From NCBI GenBank assembly GCA_013361745.1, contig JABFXM010000321.1, forward strand, positions 1 through 5,156: a stretch of DNA of 5,156 nucleotides. Direction: 5' to 3'. The DNA is from Gemmatimonadaceae bacterium. Lineage in GTDB: Bacteria > Gemmatimonadota > Gemmatimonadetes > Gemmatimonadales > Gemmatimonadaceae. The position numbers and the translations under genes are program-made. Of this stretch, positions 1 to 4,599 are shown piece by piece (within the stretch, counting starts at the first letter, position 1; the number at the start of each line of letters is the position of its first letter). The notes under the pieces are model-generated. The model was given only the letters and a program-made list of their open reading frames with translations. It had not been told where the DNA came from and did no database searches.

Positions 1-153
1 GCCGAGCCATCCCGTGCTGGCTCCATCGCGGAGGTCTCCCTGCGGAACGGAGCCGCCGCCCGCGAGACCGACGGAGACGGGTCGCTGCGCGAGGAGCGCG
101 CCCGCCGGAGAGAGCACGAGTGCCGACGCGATGGCGAGGATCGAGCGCCGCAT
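1..153 (-). CDS. Predicted outer-membrane beta-barrel protein, N-terminal fragment (cut by window edge)
   Basis: Only the first 51 codons are inside the window; the frame is open to base 1. The protein begins MRRSILAIASALVLSP, a short basic start followed by a hydrophobic stretch (about residues 4-22), then 'LLAQ', a plausible signal peptidase I site after Ala22. The mature start, VSVGLAGGGSVPQGD, is glycine-rich with alternating residues. It resembles the first strand and 'P-x-GD' turn of small outer-membrane beta-barrel proteins common in Gemmatimonadota-like genomes. The start is fixed by a strong ribosome site, AAGGAG, seven bases upstream. The gene follows the cytochrome stop by 30 bases on the same strand, so it is probably the last visible member of the operon. 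If it is a porin-like or barrel protein it could help substrate or metal cross the outer membrane, but nothing visible proves this. The barrel call rests on a short stretch; a secreted protein is the safer statement. Confidence 0.6.
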   Translation of the reverse strand, partial: MRRSILAIASALVLSPAGALLAQRPVSVGLAGGGSVPQGDLRDGASTGWLG

Positions 154-160
154 GGCGGTT

Positions 161-166
161 CTCCTT
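161..166 (-). promoter_or_regulatory. Ribosome binding site for the beta-barrel gene
   Basis: AAGGAG on the minus strand, seven bases before the ATG at 153. It supports a real gene start here even though the gene runs out of the window after 51 codons. Confidence 0.75.
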
Positions 167-183
167 TTCACAGGGTGGCTGGG

Positions 184-1368
184 CTACAATGACTTCAGGT
201 ATTCGACGAGGTCGTGCCGCTGCCCGCCGGTGAGCTGGAGGTTCCGCGCGCGCACGTAGTGGTTCACGACGTCGTCGAGCGTCGCGGCGCTTCCGTCATG
301 GAAGTACGGCGCGTGCTGCCAGAGCGCCCGCAGCGGCGTTGTCCGGTAGCGCTTCTGCGTCGTGCGCGCGGCGTACGTCGAATCCATTCCCGTCTCCGAC
401 GGCGCGTGCAGTGTCCCGTCGTTGTTGTCCGTGAGCGTTCCGCCGACGTGACAACTGGCGCAGTTGCCGTCGAACACGGCCTTGCCGCGACGCGCCGCGA
501 ATCGATCGTAGGACGCGCCCGGCGTCGGCGGCCGTCCGATCGCGTGCTGGTAGGCGCGCAGCGCGGCCAGCTTCGGGGTGACCATGTCCGGCTCCTGCAC
601 GATGGCCACGCCGAGCCGCGGGTCGGAGAAGTTGCCGTGCCCGTGCATCTGTGTCACGGCGACGTACGCGTTCCAGTACGAGATCGGACCCTCGGCAGTG
701 TACGTCTCGTTCTTCACCTCCGCGAGGCCGTGCGCCGGCGGGAGCGTGAGCGGCGTGCTCTTGCCGTCGAAGTTGAAGCGCGGATCGTAGCTCCCCTTCG
801 GCCAGCTCCTCAGAACCGCCTTCTGCTCCGGTGTGTAGAGCGGCAGCATCGCGAGAATCTTTCCGACCTGGAGGTCGCGGTTCGGCCAACCGTCGAGGCG
901 GTGACCGATCCCGGGGAGCAGGGCGTTGTCCACCGTCGAGTGGCAGAGCGCGCAGGTGATGCCGAGCCGGCTAAGATGCCCGTCCTTGTCGAAGGTCGCC
1001 TTGAGCCCGACGACCGCGTCCTGGTGCAGCAGCTCCTTCGTTCCGCTCGTGCCGAACGGATTGTGCAGGAGGAACTTGGCGAGGTTGAGCTTGTCCATGT
1101 CGACCTTGACGCCCAGTCCGAGCGCCTCGAGCGGCTGGATCTTCTGGAGGACGACGTCCTGGAGGTGTGCCGTGTCGGTCCAGAACTGCTCGTCGCCGAA
1201 GGTGTCGTAGCGGAAGATCTCCCGCCCCTGCCGCTCGACATCGGTGCTCGGCTTCACGTCCGGAAACTGGCGGCAGCTCGCGGTGAAGAACGTGGTCGCC
1301 ACGACGAGCAGCGCGGTCGCGCGACATCCGGAGCGAACCATCATCCAGGCCCGGCGGGCGGATCTCAT
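184..1368 (-). CDS. Di-haem cytochrome c, cytochrome c peroxidase/MauG-like
   Basis: A 394-residue exported protein with two haem c sites, CALCH (residues 139-143) and CASCH (303-307). The C-terminal third is typical of bacterial di-haem peroxidases: 'RGKAVFDGNCASCHVGG' introduces the second haem, followed by 'TPLRALWQHAPYFHDG' (about 344-359) and 'TLDDVVNHY'. The first haem lies unusually late: about 60 or more extra residues precede it compared with classical peroxidases, including 'GREIFRYDTFGDEQFW' (48-63). The N-terminus has a basic start, a hydrophobic stretch (about 18-29) and TASC at 29-32, a weak lipobox, so it is either a lipoprotein or periplasmic. The ATG at 1368 is chosen over the longer frame start at 1428 because GGAGGA sits seven bases before it and the signal peptide then begins properly. 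Members of this superfamily reduce peroxide or carry out protein oxidation; some two-haem relatives act as electron carriers. Downstream of a PQQ dehydrogenase it may accept electrons or supply a redox-maturation step. The haem-binding call is firm; the reaction is not. Confidence 0.85.
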   Translation of the reverse strand: MRSARRAWMMVRSGCRATALLVVATTFFTASCRQFPDVKPSTDVERQGREIFRYDTFGDEQFWTDTAHLQDVVLQKIQPLEALGLGVKVDMDKLNLAKFLLHNPFGTSGTKELLHQDAVVGLKATFDKDGHLSRLGITCALCHSTVDNALLPGIGHRLDGWPNRDLQVGKILAMLPLYTPEQKAVLRSWPKGSYDPRFNFDGKSTPLTLPPAHGLAEVKNETYTAEGPISYWNAYVAVTQMHGHGNFSDPRLGVAIVQEPDMVTPKLAALRAYQHAIGRPPTPGASYDRFAARRGKAVFDGNCASCHVGGTLTDNNDGTLHAPSETGMDSTYAARTTQKRYRTTPLRALWQHAPYFHDGSAATLDDVVNHYVRARNLQLTGGQRHDLVEYLKSL

Positions 1369-1375
1369 CGGGGAA

Positions 1376-1381
1376 TCCTCC
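1376..1381 (-). promoter_or_regulatory. Ribosome binding site that decides the cytochrome start
   Basis: GGAGGA on the minus strand, seven bases upstream of the ATG at 1368. In-frame ATGs at 1428 and 1383 lack such a site, and using them would put extra charged residues in front of the signal peptide. Confidence 0.75.
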
Positions 1382-1383
1382 AT

Positions 1384-1395
1384 CACACGGGTGTG
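1384..1395. repeat. Short inverted repeat CACACGGGTGTG
   Basis: Perfect 5-base arms (CACAC / GTGTG) around a 2-base centre, ending three bases upstream of the Shine-Dalgarno of the cytochrome gene. It could be a small operator or a translational hairpin, but arms this short also arise by chance. Confidence 0.35.
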
Positions 1396-1503
1396 TTCAG
1401 GAACGTCGCTTCGAAAAGGTCGGGGCATCGTACGGAATCGTGATAGGATTTCTGGGAGAAGCGCTCTCGGTCGCCCGCCTCGGCGCCAGGGAGCGGAAGC
1501 AGG

Positions 1504-3255
1504 TCACGGCAGCTGGAACACGATCAGCGCGCTGCCACGCGTTTCGCCGTACAGCTCGGGCGCGAACCCCTTCATCCAGCCGCCCCACCCCGACGCCACG
1601 GCGATGTACTGCTTTCCATTCACGCTGTAGGTGATCGGGCTCGAGTGGATCCCGCTCCCGGTCTGCACGCTCCAGAGCAGATCGCCGCTCTTCGCGTCGA
1701 GCGCGTCGAACTCGCCGGTCGACTCGCCGACGAAGACGAGACCCCCCGCGGTCGAGAGCGTGGACGCGACCACCGGATGCAGAAACTCGTGCGACCACGC
1801 CTCGCGTCCCGTCGTCGGATCGATCGCCTTCACGTAGCCCTTGTTCCCCTGCTTCGATGCGGCGGCCCCGCCGCCCCAGTACGGCATCCCCTCGCGGAAA
1901 TCCTGGCGGCTCGTGCTGAAGGTGCCGCAGACGTCCATCACCGGCGTGTAGAGCAATCCCGTCTGTTGGTTGTACGAGGCGTGCGGCCACTCCTTCGCTC
2001 CCGCCGGGCCGGGGCAGATCTCCGTCCCCTGCGCACTCGGCGTCAGCCGCACCGTCACCTTCCCCGACGTCGGATCGATGTCGCCCCACGTCACGCGGTT
2101 GCCGAACTTCGAAGCGCGGACGAGCCGTCCGTTCGAGCGGTCGAGGACGAACAGGTACCCGTTGCGATCGAAGTGGGCGAGCAGCTTCCGGCCGCCCTGA
2201 TCGAACAGGATGTTCTCGTTCACGCCGTCGTAGTCCCAGACGTCGTGCGGCGTCGTCTGGTAGTACCACTTCAATGAGCCGTCGTCGGGACTGAAGGCGA
2301 TGATCGAGTTCGTGTAGAGATTGTCTCCCGGCCGCGCATCGCCATCGAAGTCGGGACCGGGGTTTCCGGTGCCCCAGTAGACGAGGTCGAGATCCGGGTC
2401 GTAGGAGCCGGTGATCCACGCGGTGCCGCCGGCCCACTGCCACGCGTTGCCGGTCCACGTCTCCGAACCCTTCTCGCCGGGCTTCGGCACGTTGTACCGG
2501 CGCCACACGCGCCGGCCCGTCGCCACGTCGAAGGCGTCGATGTGGCCGCGCACCCCGTACTCGCCGCCGGACGAGCCGACGAGCACCATGTTCTTCACGA
2601 CGAGCGGCGCCATCGTCGCGCTCTCCCCGGCGCGCACGTCGACGAACACCTGGTCCCACACCGGCGTCCCGCTCCGCGCGTCGAGCGCGACGATGTGACC
2701 GTTCTGCGTCGCGTAGATGACCTTCCCCGCGACGACCGCGACGCCGCGATTCACGTTGCCGCAGCAGAGCGGGACGTCGAGCGGGATCGCGTGGCGGTAA
2801 CGCCAGAACACCTTTCCGGTCGCCGCGTCCAGCGCCCAGACGTAGCCGTCCCACCCCGAGACGTACATCACCCCGTCGACCACGATCGGCGTCGCCTCGA
2901 AGGCGTAGGTCGCGGGACTCGCGATCAGCCCGATCACCCCCGCCTGGAATTGCCAGGCGAGCTTCAGCGACTTCACGTTCGCCGCCGAGATCTGATCGAG
3001 CGTGCTGTAGCGCTGTCCGTCGTATGTGCCGTAGTACGTGAGCCAGTTCTGCGGCTCGCCGCGCGCGCGCGCGATCCGGTCCGCGGTCACGCCGGCCGCC
3101 ACATCTGGCGCCGCGCGCGTGGCCGACGCGTCGAGCGCGGTGAAGGGTCGCGCCTGCTCGGTGACGGGATACCGCGGATGATGGGCGCACGCGGCCATCG
3201 CGCAGAGCGCGGCCACGAGTGCGCCGTTAGGCAGGGAGTGCGTCGTCGATTTCAT
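1504..3255 (-). CDS. PQQ-dependent alcohol dehydrogenase, methanol/ethanol family, predicted lanthanide type
   Basis: A 583-residue type I quinoprotein alcohol dehydrogenase: a beta-propeller enzyme that oxidises a primary alcohol in the periplasm using PQQ. It is full length for the family (about 600) and has no C-terminal haem domain. Visible hallmarks are the vicinal cysteines C164-C165 in 'CCGNVNRGVA', E232 in 'SSGGEYGVRG', N298 in 'GTGNPGP', catalytic-type D341 and extra D343 in 'HDVWDYDGVNE', and R364 in 'FDRNG'. Propeller docking repeats of the form 'A-L-D-x-x-x-G-x-x-x-W' occur near residues 141, 190, 241, 477 and 518. In characterised enzymes the second Asp marks lanthanide rather than calcium use (XoxF, PedH); here this is a prediction. 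The substrate (methanol, ethanol or other) cannot be read from sequence. The N-terminus has a hydrophobic stretch and MAAC (20-23), suggesting a lipoprotein, whereas XoxF enzymes are normally soluble. The ATG at 3255 has no clear ribosome site and lies 26 bases after the cupredoxin stop, so translation may be coupled. XoxF is the nearest named relative, but the subfamily is uncertain, so no symbol is given. Confidence 0.93.
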   Translation of the reverse strand: MKSTTHSLPNGALVAALCAMAACAHHPRYPVTEQARPFTALDASATRAAPDVAAGVTADRIARARGEPQNWLTYYGTYDGQRYSTLDQISAANVKSLKLAWQFQAGVIGLIASPATYAFEATPIVVDGVMYVSGWDGYVWALDAATGKVFWRYRHAIPLDVPLCCGNVNRGVAVVAGKVIYATQNGHIVALDARSGTPVWDQVFVDVRAGESATMAPLVVKNMVLVGSSGGEYGVRGHIDAFDVATGRRVWRRYNVPKPGEKGSETWTGNAWQWAGGTAWITGSYDPDLDLVYWGTGNPGPDFDGDARPGDNLYTNSIIAFSPDDGSLKWYYQTTPHDVWDYDGVNENILFDQGGRKLLAHFDRNGYLFVLDRSNGRLVRASKFGNRVTWGDIDPTSGKVTVRLTPSAQGTEICPGPAGAKEWPHASYNQQTGLLYTPVMDVCGTFSTSRQDFREGMPYWGGGAAASKQGNKGYVKAIDPTTGREAWSHEFLHPVVASTLSTAGGLVFVGESTGEFDALDAKSGDLLWSVQTGSGIHSSPITYSVNGKQYIAVASGWGGWMKGFAPELYGETRGSALIVFQLP

Positions 3256-3281
3256 TGGTCGTCGCTGCTGGTGGGCGGCGG

Positions 3282-3863
3282 TCAGTGTCCGGGGCGTCGC
3301 TGCTGCGGGCGATCGAGCCTCGCGTCGGCGGGGACGTCACCCTTCACGAGCACGAGCCCGAGCATCCCGCGGCCGGCGTGATTGGCCACCGGGCAACCGA
3401 ACCAGTAGAGCCCCGGCTGGTCGAGGTGGATCCGCGCGCGCCCCCCGTGGTGCATCGGCAGCTCGACGACCTGTCGCTCCCCGGTGCTCGGAAGGAATGC
3501 GATGTGGAAGTTGTGATCCTCGTTCTGGAACTCGAGCTCGAGATCCCCGCCGTGCGGCATCACGATCACCGACGGCTCCCACAGGAACTGGTTCGGCGGG
3601 ATGTGGATGCGGCTGCGCATCACGCCGTCCTTGCCCACCTCGGCGTGCGCCAGCCCGCCGTGCGGGAAGAGCCGGCCCACGATGTCCTCGTTCTGCTGAT
3701 CCACCGCCGGCAGCTCGTCGACGAGCCGCACGACGCGCGGGTTGAGCTGCCTGAGCACCGAGGGCCGCAGCAGACGGACGTAGTCGCAGGAGCTGAGCGC
3801 GATCATGGAGAGGGCCAGCCCGGCGAGCATCATCGGGTGCCGCGGCGGCGATGATCGGTGCAT
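3282..3863 (-). CDS. Cupredoxin-domain lipoprotein, PQQ-dehydrogenase-associated (copy proximal to the dehydrogenase)
   Basis: A 193-residue protein with a lipoprotein signal (hydrophobic about 11-23, lipobox LSSC, lipidated C26). A basic and hydrophobic tether, 'DYVRLLRPSVLRQLNPRVV', follows, then a linker, and a cupredoxin domain from about residue 85 to 175. The copper site is complete: 'NEDHNFHIAF' gives the first His (H117 or H120) and 'GCPVANHAGRGML' gives C157, H162 and M167 in a C-X4-H-X4-M loop, as in type 1 blue copper proteins. The expected role is single-electron transfer at the outer face of a membrane. It sits between a paralogue (31-base gap) and the dehydrogenase (26-base gap), which suggests it serves that enzyme. 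I recall a family named 'MSMEG_3727 family PQQ-associated protein' that may correspond, but cannot confirm it here. The start at 3863 is supported by AAGGAGA seven bases upstream. It could instead deliver copper rather than electrons. Confidence 0.85.
   Translation of the reverse strand: MHRSSPPRHPMMLAGLALSMIALSSCDYVRLLRPSVLRQLNPRVVRLVDELPAVDQQNEDIVGRLFPHGGLAHAEVGKDGVMRSRIHIPPNQFLWEPSVIVMPHGGDLELEFQNEDHNFHIAFLPSTGERQVVELPMHHGGRARIHLDQPGLYWFGCPVANHAGRGMLGLVLVKGDVPADARLDRPQQRRPGH
3720..3788 (-). repeat. Repeat unit encoding the conserved lipoprotein tether, copy in second cupredoxin
   Basis: Codes residues 26-48 (lipid Cys onward). The matching stretch in the other cupredoxin (4333-4401) encodes exactly the same 23 residues. 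At DNA level I count 10 differences in 69 bases over 8 codons, all synonymous, including a TCG/AGC serine swap. Confidence 0.85.
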
Positions 3864-3870
3864 CGATGGG

Positions 3871-3877
3871 TCTCCTT
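3871..3877 (-). promoter_or_regulatory. Ribosome binding site for the second cupredoxin gene
   Basis: AAGGAGA on the minus strand, seven bases before the ATG at 3863. It favours this start over the internal Met-Met pair at residues 11-12. Confidence 0.7.
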
Positions 3878-3894
3878 ACTCTATGGGAGCGGAG

Positions 3895-4497
3895 CTAGTG
3901 TCCCGGTCGGCGCTGCGTCGGCCGATCGAGGCGTGCTTCCGCGGCGACGTCGCCGCGGACGAGGATCAAGCCGAGCATCCCGCGCGCACCGTGGTTCGCG
4001 ACCGGGCAGGTGAACTTGTAGACCCCAGGCTGGTCGACGCGGACTCGCGCGACGCCCGCGGAGTGCATCGGCAGGTCGAGCATCCATTCGCCCTCGTTCC
4101 CCTCGAGCATCACCGCATGCGCGCGATGATCCTCGTTCGAGAAGCGGAGCTCCAGCACTCCCCCGCGCGGCGCGACGATCAGCGCCGGCTCCCAGACGAA
4201 CTGGTCGGCCGGCACGCGCACCGCCGCGTGCATCACGCCGTCCTCCCCCACCGTCGCCTCGCTCAACCCGCCGTGGCCAGGGAGTCGCGCGATGATCTCC
4301 TCGTTCGGGTTGTCGAGCTGCGGGAACTCGTTGACGAGGCGCACGACGCGCGGGTTCAGCTGCCGGAGCACGCTCGGCCGGAGCAGGCGCACGTAGTCGC
4401 AGGCGGCGAGCGCCGACAGCGACACGCCGGCGAGCAGCGCAATGTGAGCGCTCCTCGTGGCGTGATAGCTGCGACGCGTCTCGATGCCGTCGTGCAT
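3895..4497 (-). CDS. Cupredoxin-domain lipoprotein, PQQ-dehydrogenase-associated (first gene of the operon)
   Basis: A 200-residue paralogue of the next gene. It has a lipoprotein signal (hydrophobic about 18-32, lipobox LAAC, C33), the same tether after the Cys, and a cupredoxin domain at about 95-182. Copper ligands are kept: H124/H127 in 'NEDHRAHAVM', then C164, H169 and M174 in 'TCPVANHGARGML'. The central domain has diverged (for example 'VMLEGNEGEWMLDLPMH' against 'AFLPSTGERQVVELPMH'; 'YKFTC' replaces 'YWFGC'), so the two copies may differ in potential or partner, while both ends of the mature protein are nearly identical, including the 'RRPGH' C-terminus. The start at 4497 is chosen because GGAGG lies five bases upstream. 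The frame is open to an ATG at 4551, but that would add residues encoded by the operator-like repeats. The gene is first after the divergent promoter region. Function is inferred as periplasmic electron transfer. Confidence 0.85.
   Translation of the reverse strand: MHDGIETRRSYHATRSAHIALLAGVSLSALAACDYVRLLRPSVLRQLNPRVVRLVNEFPQLDNPNEEIIARLPGHGGLSEATVGEDGVMHAAVRVPADQFVWEPALIVAPRGGVLELRFSNEDHRAHAVMLEGNEGEWMLDLPMHSAGVARVRVDQPGVYKFTCPVANHGARGMLGLILVRGDVAAEARLDRPTQRRPGH
4333..4401 (-). repeat. Repeat unit encoding the conserved lipoprotein tether, copy in first cupredoxin
   Basis: Codes residues 33-55 of the first cupredoxin; the partner of the unit at 3720-3788, identical in protein but with eight codons changed. 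It is an old duplication held constant by selection rather than a fresh DNA repeat. Confidence 0.85.
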
Positions 4498-4502
4498 CCG
4501 GG

Positions 4503-4507
4503 CCTCC
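4503..4507 (-). promoter_or_regulatory. Ribosome binding site that decides the first cupredoxin start
   Basis: GGAGG on the minus strand, five bases before the ATG at 4497. It favours this start over the upstream in-frame ATG at 4551, which lies inside the AT-rich repeat island. Confidence 0.65.
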
Positions 4508-4525
4508 GCCGAACGGGGGAGATAG

Positions 4526-4541
4526 TCAAGAAATATCTTGA
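4526..4541. promoter_or_regulatory. Perfect inverted repeat, candidate operator in the divergent promoter
   Basis: TCAAGAAATATCTTGA: 6-base arms (TCAAGA / TCTTGA) around a 4-base AT centre. It lies in the most AT-rich stretch of a GC-rich window, between the divergently read regulator and cupredoxin genes and 29 bases upstream of the cupredoxin ATG, where a bound protein could control both directions. No clear -10/-35 pair could be assigned on either strand. Confidence 0.6.
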
Positions 4542-4554
4542 AAATCTGCAAGAT
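4535..4554. promoter_or_regulatory. Second inverted repeat overlapping the first, candidate operator
   Basis: ATCTTG and CAAGAT form perfect 6-base arms separated by 8 bases. The left arm is shared with the dyad at 4526-4541, so the island contains three alternating CAAGA-type half-sites. This arrangement fits cooperative binding of dimers or alternative binding registers. Confidence 0.55.
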
Positions 4555-4599
4555 CTGCTCCCGCTGCCGATTTCGCCCCGCGTGCCCCGTCGTTCACCC

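Larger units (their letters stand above)
1369..1503 (-). other. 135-base gap between dehydrogenase and cytochrome genes, possible internal promoter
   Basis: This is the only sizeable gap in the operon. It has a somewhat AT-richer middle (about 1415-1465) with a weak -10-like TACGAT on the minus strand but no convincing -35 element at the usual distance. Near the cytochrome start is a small dyad (1384-1395). I see no stem followed by a T-run, so no classical terminator for the dehydrogenase transcript. Whether the cytochrome is co-transcribed or has its own promoter is open. Confidence 0.35.

Noticed and set aside
14..259. Plus-strand open frame of 81 codons at the left edge
   Set aside because: It overlaps both the beta-barrel start and the cytochrome end antisense; the product is Arg/Pro/Ser-rich and has no domain.
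214..1443. Long plus-strand open frame (409 codons) opposite the cytochrome
   Set aside because: Antisense to a convincing two-haem cytochrome; its Arg/Val/Glu-rich product is typical of high-GC antisense frames and has no recognisable motif or ribosome site.
3060..3071. Alternating CG run (six CG units), possible Z-DNA or slippage site
   Set aside because: It lies inside dehydrogenase codons for an Arg-Ala-Arg stretch in a GC-rich gene, so it is explained by coding and composition.
1397..3190. Long minus-strand open frame (597 codons) overlapping the dehydrogenase
   Set aside because: It is a shifted frame of the dehydrogenase gene. The product is very rich in Arg/Gly/Ala with no domain, while the other frame reads as a complete quinoprotein.
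2542..3854. Plus-strand open frames opposite the dehydrogenase and the second cupredoxin (2542-3381 and 3255-3854)
   Set aside because: Shadows of real minus-strand genes, with low-complexity His/Arg/Val-rich products and no supporting start signals.
4498..4551. N-terminal extension of the first cupredoxin to the ATG at 4551
   Set aside because: The added residues would be encoded by the inverted-repeat island, and a good ribosome site precedes the ATG at 4497, which also begins a proper lipoprotein signal.
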